A stretch of 64,000 nt of DNA from Temperatibacter sp965603205 (GTDB lineage: Bacteria; Pseudomonadota; Alphaproteobacteria; Sphingomonadales; Kordiimonadaceae): assembly GCA_965603205.1 (NCBI GenBank), contig CBFDCC010000008.1:1-64000 (forward strand), in the 5' to 3' direction. Each line of letters begins with the position of its first letter. Position 1 is the first letter of the stretch. The translations under genes were made by a program, and so were the position numbers. The notes beneath the pieces were generated by a model, which saw only the letters and a list, made by a program, of their open reading frames with translations, searched no databases and was not told the DNA's origin. This document shows positions 27,463-35,998 of the stretch, piece by piece.

Positions 27463-28236
27463 TTAGCGTTTCACCACGCGTACAAGAGCCACCACGCCCA
27501 CGGATTTAGCACCATGTTTTTTTAATATTTTTGCACAGGCCGATACTGTTGCCCCCGTGGTATAAACATCATCAACCAAAATAATCTTTTTGTTTTTCAA
27601 TTGATTACCAACATATCTATCGACACTAAATGCACCCGCAACATTGCGTGCCCGCTCACGCAGCCCAAGGCCCCCTTGTGATTTTGTCGCTTTGTGACGT
27701 TTCAATATCTGCGGATTATATTCACCATTAAAATTTTCTGCTAATTGCTGTGCTAATAGTGCAGATTGATTAAACCTACGTCGCAGTAACCGAGTCCAAT
27801 GCAGTGGAACAGGTATAAATATGGGTTTACATTCAAGCTCCGGCACATCCAAAATCGTATCATCAGGCAGATCAGTAAGCACGCGCCCTATCAACTTTGT
27901 AAATACAGGGGCCATTTCACTCATGCGCCCATGTTTATATTTCAAGATTAAAGTCTTGCTTACGTCACCGTATACCAGTGGTGAGCGCAACCAATTATAT
28001 ATTGGCGTCTCTTTTAGGCAAGCACCACACAAACTACCCTTAGGACTGTCAAACTCAAACGGATAGCCACAGCAATGGCAATGAGGGTCAGCGATAAATT
28101 CAAGCCCAGACCAGCATGCCCCGCACAAATGGGCATGACTAATTGTTTTGCCACCGCAAGACATACAGCGTGGCGGCAAAATAAAATCTGCGAAACTGGC
28201 TAAATGCTTAATTGCTATATCAAAACTAATGTTCAT
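27463..28236 (-). CDS. comF: ComF family amidophosphoribosyltransferase-like protein
   Basis: This 257-residue protein has an N-terminal zinc-finger region with four CxxC-type pairs (CMSCG, CGAC, CHCCG, CGAC) and a C-terminal phosphoribosyltransferase domain with IILVDDVYTTGATVSAC. ComF-like proteins are linked to DNA uptake and recombination in some bacteria, but the role in Alphaproteobacteria is unclear. It is divergent from the methyltransferase gene, 47 bases apart. Confidence 0.93.
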   Translation of the reverse strand: MNISFDIAIKHLASFADFILPPRCMSCGGKTISHAHLCGACWSGLEFIADPHCHCCGYPFEFDSPKGSLCGACLKETPIYNWLRSPLVYGDVSKTLILKYKHGRMSEMAPVFTKLIGRVLTDLPDDTILDVPELECKPIFIPVPLHWTRLLRRRFNQSALLAQQLAENFNGEYNPQILKRHKATKSQGGLGLRERARNVAGAFSVDRYVGNQLKNKKIILVDDVYTTGATVSACAKILKKHGAKSVGVVALVRVVKR

Positions 28237-28283
28237 ATCTCAGCCATACACTTTTGCCGTAAGTTTTAACAGGCATTATACCA

Positions 28284-29237
28284 ATGAAAAACCTTGCCCT
28301 ATTCGCGCGTAGGACTTACATGACAAATATGGAAGATACAAATAACAGCATGAAGATATTTGATCGCGCCACTGTGCGTAGCCACCGCGAGCGGGCAGCA
28401 ATAGAGGCTGATCAATTTGATTTCTTACATAAAGAGGTCGCTGACCGCATGGCAGAGCGTCTTGTAGAAATCAGTCGTTCTTTTAAACGGTCTTTGCAAA
28501 TTGGTGGCATGTCTGGCGATATGACATTGCACCCTTTGCTGAACGCTGTTGGTAGTGAGCTATCCATATCCGCTGATCTATCTGCTGGAATGGCGAGGAG
28601 AGCAGCAGCATGCGCCAACCGGCATGCGCTAGCGCTGGATGAAGAATATCTACCCTTTGCCAAACATAGTTTTGACCTTATTTTTTCTCCACTTTGTCTA
28701 CACTGGGTCAATGATTTACCAGGCAGTCTCATTCAAATCAATCAAGCCTTGCAGCCTGACGGCCTATTTCTAGGGGCTATCTTTGGTGGTGAAACATTAA
28801 AAGAGTTGCGCCACTGTCTATTACATGCGGAAAGCGAAATTATGGGCGGTGCTAGCCCGCGCATTTCACCTTTTGCTGATGTACGCGATATGGGCAGTCT
28901 GATGCAACGGGCTGGATTTGCGTTGCCTGTTACTGATCTAGACACAATCACCGTGCGCTATGAAAACCCTATGCGCTTGCTGCAGGATTTACGCGGCATG
29001 GCCGAATCAAATGCGGTACTAGATCGCTATAAAAAAACAACACCAAAATCAGTATTAATACGCGCCTGTGAAATTTATATGGAACAGTTTGCAGAAGATG
29101 ATGGACGTGTGCCTGCCACATTCCAAATTATCTATATGACTGGATGGCATCCTGATGAAAGCCAGCAGAAACCACTTAAACCCGGCAGTGCAAAGACCAG
29201 TCTTGCCGCAGCTCTTAACGGCGATATAAGTTTATAA
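28284..29237 (+). CDS. SAM-dependent methyltransferase-fold protein (BioC/NDUFAF5-like)
   Basis: The segment IFDRATVRSHRERAA (from about residue 25), the LQIGGMSG loop and the FDLIFSPLCLHWVNDLP motif match the bacterial relatives of NDUFAF5, which in mitochondria hydroxylates an arginine of complex I; BioC is the related biotin-pathway enzyme. No biotin genes are near, so the NDUFAF5-like role is the better guess. ATGs at 28284, 28320, 28332 or 28350 could start it; none has a clear ribosome site. It overlaps the mutT end by six bases, tail to tail. Confidence 0.85.
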   Translation: MKNLALFARRTYMTNMEDTNNSMKIFDRATVRSHRERAAIEADQFDFLHKEVADRMAERLVEISRSFKRSLQIGGMSGDMTLHPLLNAVGSELSISADLSAGMARRAAACANRHALALDEEYLPFAKHSFDLIFSPLCLHWVNDLPGSLIQINQALQPDGLFLGAIFGGETLKELRHCLLHAESEIMGGASPRISPFADVRDMGSLMQRAGFALPVTDLDTITVRYENPMRLLQDLRGMAESNAVLDRYKKTTPKSVLIRACEIYMEQFAEDDGRVPATFQIIYMTGWHPDESQQKPLKPGSAKTSLAAALNGDISL

Positions 29238-29693
29238 AAAATCGCGTAGCATTGCTACAAGCGGTTCATCAGCGGGTGGCATAGGGTAATCGCGCAATTT
29301 ATTGATTTTGACCCATTTGGTTTTTTGGCCTTCCATACCCTGCACCAGCCCATCCCATTTGCGGCATAGATAAAGCGGCATCAACAGATGAAATGTCTCA
29401 TATGAATGTGAAGCAAAGGCAAAAGGGCTAAGGCAAGCAGCTGTAATATCGATATTAAGCTCTTCTTTAGCTTCGCGTATTAAGGCTTCTTCCGGCAATT
29501 CGCCCGCCTCAATCTTACCACCAGGAAATTCCCACAGGCCAGCCATGGATTTACCTTCTGGGCGCTCGGCTATCAACACATGACCGTCATCATCAATAAG
29601 CGCGATGGCTGCCACCAAGACAGTTGGCAACGCCTCACCTAAGCGCACAGCCCCCTCGGGGCAATCTAAATTTGTAAAATCAGTCATGGCCAT
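29232..29693 (-). CDS. mutT: NUDIX hydrolase MutT-like (8-oxo-dGTP diphosphatase)
   Basis: The NUDIX box is visible as GGKIEAGELPEEALIREAKE followed by ELNI, preceded by SMAGLWEFP, the MutT-type context. MutT cleans 8-oxo-dGTP from the nucleotide pool. The protein is about 150 residues, normal for the family. The ATG at 29693 or 29687 is likelier than the TTG at 29696; there is no strong ribosome site. It converges with the methyltransferase gene. Confidence 0.92.
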   Translation of the reverse strand: MAMTDFTNLDCPEGAVRLGEALPTVLVAAIALIDDDGHVLIAERPEGKSMAGLWEFPGGKIEAGELPEEALIREAKEELNIDITAACLSPFAFASHSYETFHLLMPLYLCRKWDGLVQGMEGQKTKWVKINKLRDYPMPPADEPLVAMLRDFL

Positions 29694-29812
29694 CAACTAC
29701 AAAGGATTTAGCTTAAATACAAGCTTTAATCTTTTGTTAATCTTTGTAGAGCAGGCTTATGTCCAAGGTAAACCACCCAGATTTAAAAGCTAAGATCACG
29801 AGCACCGTAATA

Positions 29813-30013
29813 ATGAATATAATTTTAAAATTCCATCGCATTCAAAGCGATATTAAATCATCGATGACGGGCGCAACGGCGATTGAATATGCGTTAATAG
29901 CCGCGCTGATCGCAGGCGGTATCGCTGGTGGTATTGGGGTATTAGCAGATCTCATCAATTTAATATTTGATACCATCAATAATGATGTAGCCGAAGTATC
30001 GACAGCGCCCTAA
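29813..30013 (+). CDS. Flp/Fap-type pilin, orphan
   Basis: The Flp prepilin signature GATAIEYALIAALIAGG is present, with the expected TadV-type cleavage between G and A and glutamate at position 5. A start at 29813 gives a 66-residue precursor with a 20-residue leader, typical for Flp; the earlier ATG at 29759 would add 18 unusual residues. No tad/cpa assembly genes occur in the window. It could feed a Tad machine encoded elsewhere, which needs a genome-wide view. Confidence 0.85.
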   Translation: MNIILKFHRIQSDIKSSMTGATAIEYALIAALIAGGIAGGIGVLADLINLIFDTINNDVAEVSTAP

Positions 30014-30082
30014 TCACCCATAATTAGAAAACTACCGCAATTAAGCCATTTTAGAAAATAGCTAACTTAGCAAATTGATGGC

Positions 30083-30331
30083 TTAGCTATAAGCAACTTC
30101 ACTCATAGGCACTTCGTCAAATTTACGTCTTTTAGAAGTGACTTGCTCTACCTGATCGCTAGTCATACGCTCTGCAACGATACGACGTGCACGCATAACT
30201 TCGCTTTGCATATATTTTAACTCTGCCTTTTTCTCTGGCGTGTCATCACTATAACGGCTCAGGGCATCTTTAAGAGCTTCATCTAGTTCATTTAAAAACT
30301 TCAATTGTAAGTCAAGATCAACTGTAGGCAT
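30083..30331 (-). CDS. Small hypothetical helical protein
   Basis: This 82-residue protein is charged, probably all helical, and has no membrane segment or cysteine. A good ribosome site (GGAG, seven bases before the ATG) and balanced composition support it as real. The core LDEALKDALSRYSDDTPEKK is followed by RARRIVAERMTSDQ. I do not recognise the family. It lies between the Flp pilin and argJ. Confidence 0.7.
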   Translation of the reverse strand: MPTVDLDLQLKFLNELDEALKDALSRYSDDTPEKKAELKYMQSEVMRARRIVAERMTSDQVEQVTSKRRKFDEVPMSEVAYS

Positions 30332-30534
30332 AACATATCTCCGGCTATTATATTCTTAGCCACTTAGCTTAATGCTGCGGCAATACTCTAGCCAAAGACA
30401 TTCAATTATTATGCCAATCCAAATTAATAATAAATATTAAACCAAATCATATGGTTACATGCAGAATCAGGATATTGCATTAAAGGGGGCGGTTAAGTTT
30501 TGCCTACAAATACACGGACAGTGGTCAAATATGC

Positions 30535-31788
30535 CTAACTGCGATAATCAGCATTAATACTGATATATTGCGCTGTAAAATCACAGGTCCATATGGTAGA
30601 TTTTCCTGCACTCGTGCCTGAAGCTACACCCACATCAACAGTGATATTAATCACCTCACCTTGCATATGCGCTGCCGCTTTATCTTCGCTGTAATGGCGA
30701 TGGACAGCCCCTTTTTCAGCAACCACTTGATCCCCTATAGATATTTTAAGCTTGTCTCTTTCTGCCGCTTCGCCAGATTTTCCAACAGCCATGACGATGC
30801 GCCCCCAATTAGGATCCTCGCCAGCGATGGCGGTTTTAACAAGTGGACTATTGGCAACAGCCAGTGCAATCACCTTAGCCGCCACATCATTTTCAGCCCC
30901 CGTTACCGTAATCTCAACGAACTTGCTCGCCCCCTCGCCGTCACGCACAATCATATGCGCAAGCTCTGTCATAAGTGCCGCAAATTTTATCTTAAAATCA
31001 CCCAGTAGCGGATCATTAGGGTCCTCAATAAGGTCATTGCCCGCCTTACCTGTAGCAAAGGCAAGCACCGTATCACTGGTTGATGTATCACTATCAACAG
31101 TGATGCTATTAAAGCTTTTATCGGATGTATCCCGAAGAATTCCCTGCAAGCAGGCTGCTGAGATTTTTGCATCGGTAAAGATAAATCCAAGCATGGTTGC
31201 CATATCAGGGGCAATCATCCCTGATCCTTTTGCAAAACCTGAGATAACAACAGGATTGTTACCAATATGAGTCGTGCGAGAACCACCCTTGGCAAAGGTG
31301 TCTGTGGTCATGATAGCCTTGGCAGCATCTACCCAAAGGTTAGTTGATATACCAGAGTGTAAAATGGGTAAATATTTTTTAATCGGTGCCACATTCAACG
31401 GCTCACCGATAACACCTGTTGAGGCTAAAAGCACGTCATCTATATCACATCCAACAGCCTTTGCCGCTGATGTTGCCGTGGCCATCGCAGCCTTTTCACC
31501 CGCAACGCCCGTAAAGGCATTTGCGTTACCAGAATTCACCACAAGCACGCGCGCTGACCCCTTTGAAATACCAAGCACCCTCTTCGACCAATCAACAGCT
31601 GCACTCGGCGCCTTTGACTTGGTAAATACGCCTGCAGACGCGCTGCCCTCTGCCACCACGGCCAGCATTAAATCTAAACGGTTTTTATATTTTATACCAG
31701 CTGCTACGGCGGCAATCTCAACTCCAGCTACAGGCAATATTGTCAGGGGCGTTTTTGGGGCTAAAGGCGAGACAGTGAGATCGCTCAT
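30535..31788 (-). CDS. argJ: Bifunctional ornithine acetyltransferase/N-acetylglutamate synthase
   Basis: This 417-residue protein has the autoprocessing site in GMIAPDMATMLGFIFTD, where cleavage before the threonine makes the two chains. It recycles the acetyl group in arginine synthesis. Other family blocks are visible (VNSGNANAFTG near residue 85, EDPNWGRIVMAVGKSGE near 325). It is divergent from secA across 292 bases with no further gene. The length is normal. Confidence 0.97.
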   Translation of the reverse strand: MSDLTVSPLAPKTPLTILPVAGVEIAAVAAGIKYKNRLDLMLAVVAEGSASAGVFTKSKAPSAAVDWSKRVLGISKGSARVLVVNSGNANAFTGVAGEKAAMATATSAAKAVGCDIDDVLLASTGVIGEPLNVAPIKKYLPILHSGISTNLWVDAAKAIMTTDTFAKGGSRTTHIGNNPVVISGFAKGSGMIAPDMATMLGFIFTDAKISAACLQGILRDTSDKSFNSITVDSDTSTSDTVLAFATGKAGNDLIEDPNDPLLGDFKIKFAALMTELAHMIVRDGEGASKFVEITVTGAENDVAAKVIALAVANSPLVKTAIAGEDPNWGRIVMAVGKSGEAAERDKLKISIGDQVVAEKGAVHRHYSEDKAAAHMQGEVINITVDVGVASGTSAGKSTIWTCDFTAQYISINADYRS

Positions 31789-32080
31789 ATTATATTTCCT
31801 AATTTAGGTGCTGGCGCTAGATTTCATTCCATGCTCATTACCATAAAATTTGAACACCACGAGAGCAAAAAACATTAATTATTTAAAAATTGGCTCTTTA
31901 TTATCACTGAATCATGATTTTTTACCCTTTTATTGATCGTGGACGTTGACACGGGGGTCATGGCCTCTTATCTCTGCCTTCAGATGTGTATTTATAAATA
32001 AGTCTTAAAGATATGATTTAATCATAAACTTTGAGCATAGAAGCGCTGTTATCAAGACCGCTTCGCGATAGGAAAATAAT

Positions 32081-34879
32081 ATGTTGGGACTGAGTAGTTT
32101 TTTTAAGAAATTTTTTGGTACAGCTAATGACCGCTATCTAAAAACATTACAGCCAAAAATTGATGCTGTGAATGCGCTAGAAGAGACGTTTTCTGTACTT
32201 AGTGATGACGAGCTTAAAGCAAAAACTCAGGAGTTTCGCGATCGCTACACAGCGGGCGAGACTTTAGATGCTCTTCTGCCCGAAGCTTTCGCCACGGTCC
32301 GCGAAGCCGCTAAAAGGACCCTAGGACAGCGCCATTATGATATGCAGCTCGTTGGCGGCATAACCCTGCATGAGGGTAATATCGCCGAGATGAAAACCGG
32401 CGAAGGTAAAACACTGGTTGCCACGCTTGCAGCCTATCTCAATGCCATCCCTAATAGCGGCGTTCATGTTATTACTGTTAACGATTATCTAGCCAAGCGA
32501 GATAGTGACTGGATGGGCCAGGTTTATGGCTTCCTTGGCATGACAACGGGTGCCATCATTCATGGTATATCCGAAGAAGATCGCGCATCCGCTTACGCCG
32601 CTGATATTACCTATGGCACCAACAATGAATTTGGTTTTGACTATCTACGCGACAATATGAAATTCCATAAAGCTGAAATGGTACAACGTGAGTTTAATTT
32701 TGCCATTGTCGATGAAGTTGATAGTATTCTAGTTGATGAAGCACGTACGCCACTTATTATATCTGGCCCAACAGAAGACAAGTCCGAGCTATATACATCG
32801 ATCAATGATCTTTTGTCTAACCTTAGCGAAGATGATTATGAAAAGGATGAAAAGTCTAAATCTGTTTCGCTCACAGAAAATGGCACAGAAAACATTGAGA
32901 ATATGCTCCGTGACAAAGGCCTGTTGCAGGGCGAGAGCATGTATGACTATGAAAATACTGCGCTCGTACACCATGTGGATCAAGCCTTAAAAGCTCTTAC
33001 CATGTTTGAATGTGACAAAGATTACATCGTCAAAGACGGCCAAGTGATTATCATTGATGAATTTACAGGCCGCATGATGGAAGGCCGCCGCTATTCTGGT
33101 GGTCTACACCAAGCCATTGAAGCTAAAGAAGCTGTTGAAATTCAACCAGAAAATCAAACGTTGGCCTCAATCACATTCCAGAATTTCTTTAGAATGTATC
33201 CCAAACTATCTGGTATGACAGGTACAGCCGCAACAGAGGCTGAGGAATTTGGCGACATCTATGGCCTAGGCGTAATAGAAATTCCAACCAATGTACCAGT
33301 GATGCGCCAAGATGATCACGATGAATTTTATCGGACAGCAAACGAAAAATACGAAGCTATTATCAAGGATATTATTGAATCACAAGAAAAGGGTCAGCCT
33401 ATACTTGTGGGTACAATCTCTATTGAAAAATCTGAGCATTTATCTAGCTTGCTAACCGCAAGGGACATTAAACACCAAGTGCTTAATGCGCGTTATCATG
33501 AAACAGAGGCCTTTATCGTTAGCCAAGGCGGTCGCTTAGGCGCTGTCACCATCGCTACTAATATGGCGGGTCGTGGTACTGATATCCAGCTAGGTGGTAA
33601 CGCAGATATGCTTATTGCTGCTGAATGTGAGGGCGTTGAGGACCAAGCAGAGATTGACAAGATCACAGCGCGCATCACGGCTGAAGTTGAAGCTGAAAAA
33701 GCAAAAGCATTAGAGGCTGGTGGCTTATATGTTATGGCGACAGAACGTCATGAAAGCCGCCGTATTGATAACCAACTACGTGGCCGATCTGGGCGTCAAG
33801 GAGACCCTGGAAAATCAAAGTTTTATCTATCTCTTGAAGACGATCTTATGCGTATCTTTGGCCCCGAACGTCTGGATGGCATGCTACAGCGTCTTGGCAT
33901 TGAAGAGGGTGAAGCCATCATTCACCCATGGATCAATAAAGCCATAGAAAAAGCCCAACAAAAAGTTGAAGCGCGCAATTATGACATCCGTAAAAATGTC
34001 GTGAAATATGATGACGTGATGAACGACCAGCGCAAAGTGATCTACGAGCAACGCAAAGAGATCATGGAAGCCCAAGAAGTTGCTGATGAAGTCAAAGATA
34101 TGCGTCATGAAATAATTGAGGATGCTGTTGCTGAATTTATTCCAGTCAAAGCTTATCAAGAGCAATGGGACTTAGACGGACTGAAAAGTCAGAGTGAAGA
34201 AATTCTCGGTCTTGATATCCCCATCAAAGAATGGGGCATGGAAGAAGGTGTGGATGATGCAGTTATGGTTGAGCGCGTCATTGATGCCTCAGACAGGCAT
34301 TTAGCAGCAAAAGCGGCTAAATATGGCCCTGAATTCTGGCGCAACATGGAAAAGAATATCCTTCTACAAGTTGTTGATCAGGAATGGCAAGAGCATTTGC
34401 TTAACCTAGATCATCTACGTCAAGGTGTTGGCCTGCGTGCTTACGGGCAACGTGATCCACTGAATGAATATAAGACAGAAGCCTTTAACCTATTTGAGGG
34501 CATGATGCATCACACACGCGAGAGCCTAACAAAACTATTGTCTAAGGCTGAGTTTGTCACCGAAGATGACCAGCCGCTATTTGGCGGATCATCAGAGCGT
34601 GAAATGCACGAGGAGCATGCTAGCTCTTCTATATTTGGTGGTGGTGAAGACGAAGCACAGGATAGCAGCGGCTTTAACGACATCCCACGCAACGCACCTT
34701 GCCCCTGTGGGTCTGGTCAAAAATTTAAGCATTGCCATGGTGATTATGCAGAAGCAAACCCAAGACTGAGCCAGACGGTTGTTAATGACGGTCAGTTTGA
34801 CGGTGTGCCGCGTAATGCACCTTGCCCATGTGGATCAGGTAAAAAGTTTAAGCATTGCCACGGTGCTATTCAAGCTTAG
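32081..34879 (+). CDS. secA: Preprotein translocase ATPase SecA with two C-terminal SEC-C zinc motifs
   Basis: This 932-residue protein has the SecA DEAD motor: MKTGEGKTLVA (Walker A, about residue 105), VDEVDSILVDEARTP, and RGRSGRQGDPG in the second motor half. SecA drives exported proteins through SecYEG. The tail has two zinc-binding SEC-C motifs, CPCGSGQKFKHCHG from C874 and CPCGSGKKFKHCHG from C915, where one is usual. An AGGAAA ribosome site precedes the ATG. A terminator follows. Confidence 0.98.
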   Translation: MLGLSSFFKKFFGTANDRYLKTLQPKIDAVNALEETFSVLSDDELKAKTQEFRDRYTAGETLDALLPEAFATVREAAKRTLGQRHYDMQLVGGITLHEGNIAEMKTGEGKTLVATLAAYLNAIPNSGVHVITVNDYLAKRDSDWMGQVYGFLGMTTGAIIHGISEEDRASAYAADITYGTNNEFGFDYLRDNMKFHKAEMVQREFNFAIVDEVDSILVDEARTPLIISGPTEDKSELYTSINDLLSNLSEDDYEKDEKSKSVSLTENGTENIENMLRDKGLLQGESMYDYENTALVHHVDQALKALTMFECDKDYIVKDGQVIIIDEFTGRMMEGRRYSGGLHQAIEAKEAVEIQPENQTLASITFQNFFRMYPKLSGMTGTAATEAEEFGDIYGLGVIEIPTNVPVMRQDDHDEFYRTANEKYEAIIKDIIESQEKGQPILVGTISIEKSEHLSSLLTARDIKHQVLNARYHETEAFIVSQGGRLGAVTIATNMAGRGTDIQLGGNADMLIAAECEGVEDQAEIDKITARITAEVEAEKAKALEAGGLYVMATERHESRRIDNQLRGRSGRQGDPGKSKFYLSLEDDLMRIFGPERLDGMLQRLGIEEGEAIIHPWINKAIEKAQQKVEARNYDIRKNVVKYDDVMNDQRKVIYEQRKEIMEAQEVADEVKDMRHEIIEDAVAEFIPVKAYQEQWDLDGLKSQSEEILGLDIPIKEWGMEEGVDDAVMVERVIDASDRHLAAKAAKYGPEFWRNMEKNILLQVVDQEWQEHLLNLDHLRQGVGLRAYGQRDPLNEYKTEAFNLFEGMMHHTRESLTKLLSKAEFVTEDDQPLFGGSSEREMHEEHASSSIFGGGEDEAQDSSGFNDIPRNAPCPCGSGQKFKHCHGDYAEANPRLSQTVVNDGQFDGVPRNAPCPCGSGKKFKHCHGAIQA

Positions 34880-34917
34880 AGCTTAAGCGTTAAAATCCTT
34901 GTGATAGATTAACAAAT

Positions 34918-34952
34918 AAAACCCAGCAAGTGAATATCACTTACTGGGTTTT
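34918..34952. terminator. Bidirectional terminator between secA and nrdB
   Basis: AAAACCCAG pairs with CTGGGTTTT and, inside, AAGTGA with TCACTT, with one mismatch and a three-base loop. T-rich flanks occur on both strands. It serves the convergent secA and nrdB genes. Confidence 0.88.
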
Positions 34953-34976
34953 ATTGATTAGGGTAACGGCTAAATA

Positions 34977-35933
34977 CTAGTCAAAAACTTCTTCCCATGT
35001 CCCCTGAGTCGCTGCCTTAGAATATTCAGTGGAGCGGTTTTCAAAGAAATTCGTGTGCTCGACAGCATTGAGCATAGAGTCTAGCCACGGAATAGGATTT
35101 TTATCAATCAGATAAATAGGCTCAAGACCAAGCTGCACAAGACGGCGATCCGCGATAAAACGAATATAGTTTTTAATATCCTGCGCCGTCAGACCTTCTA
35201 CATCTCCCAAGCCAAAGGCAAGATCAACAAAGGCATCTTCATGCTCAACGATAGTACGACAAGCTGTATATAATTCCTGCTGTAGGTCATCATCCCAAAG
35301 GTTTTGTTCCTCAACAAATGTATGAAACAGTTTAATAATACTCTCGCAGTGCAGCGTTTCATCGCGCACTGACCATGTAACGATTTGCCCCATGCCCTTC
35401 ATCTTGTTAAAACGAGGGAAGTTCATCAACATAGCGAAACTAGCAAATAGTTGCAGACCCTCTGTGAAGGCACCAAAAACGGCAAGCGTTATGGCCGTAT
35501 TACGGTGGGAATCCATTTGGAATTTTTGCATATAGTCATATTTATCCTTCATCTCTTTATATTCGAGGAAGGCACTATATTCGGTCTCTGGCATACCGAT
35601 TGTATCAAGCAAGTGAGAGTAAGCCGCAATATGGATTGTTTCCATATTTGAAAAGGCCGCAAGCATCATCTGCACTTCGGTCGGCTTGAAAACCTGGCTA
35701 TATTGTTTCATATAGCAATTATTAACTTCGATATCACTTTGAGTGAAGAAGCGGAAAATCTGCGTAAGCAAATGTTTTTCGCTCTCAGGCAAGTTTTTTT
35801 GCCAGTCTTTCACATCCTCTGCCAGTGGCACCTCTTCAGGTAACCAATGAACCTGTTGCTGAACTAACCAAGCTTCATAAGCCCAAGGATAGCGAAACGG
35901 TTTATAAGCAATGCGTTCTTCCAAAAGTGACAT
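34977..35933 (-). CDS. nrdB: Class Ia ribonucleotide reductase, small subunit
   Basis: Iron and radical residues are visible: the METIHIAAYSHLL segment has the ligands E and H and the radical tyrosine four residues after H. DETLHCESII provides further ligands. The subunit makes the tyrosyl radical that starts each turnover. The ATG at 35933 has GAGAGA upstream and gives 318 residues; the GTG at 35969 has its purine run too close. It follows nrdA by 65 bases from this start. Confidence 0.96.
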   Translation of the reverse strand: MSLLEERIAYKPFRYPWAYEAWLVQQQVHWLPEEVPLAEDVKDWQKNLPESEKHLLTQIFRFFTQSDIEVNNCYMKQYSQVFKPTEVQMMLAAFSNMETIHIAAYSHLLDTIGMPETEYSAFLEYKEMKDKYDYMQKFQMDSHRNTAITLAVFGAFTEGLQLFASFAMLMNFPRFNKMKGMGQIVTWSVRDETLHCESIIKLFHTFVEEQNLWDDDLQQELYTACRTIVEHEDAFVDLAFGLGDVEGLTAQDIKNYIRFIADRRLVQLGLEPIYLIDKNPIPWLDSMLNAVEHTNFFENRSTEYSKAATQGTWEEVFD

Positions 35934-35998
35934 GGTAGATTTCTCTCGATAATATTTGTTAATAGACACCCCCTTCGATTAAGAAGGGGCCTATAGAT

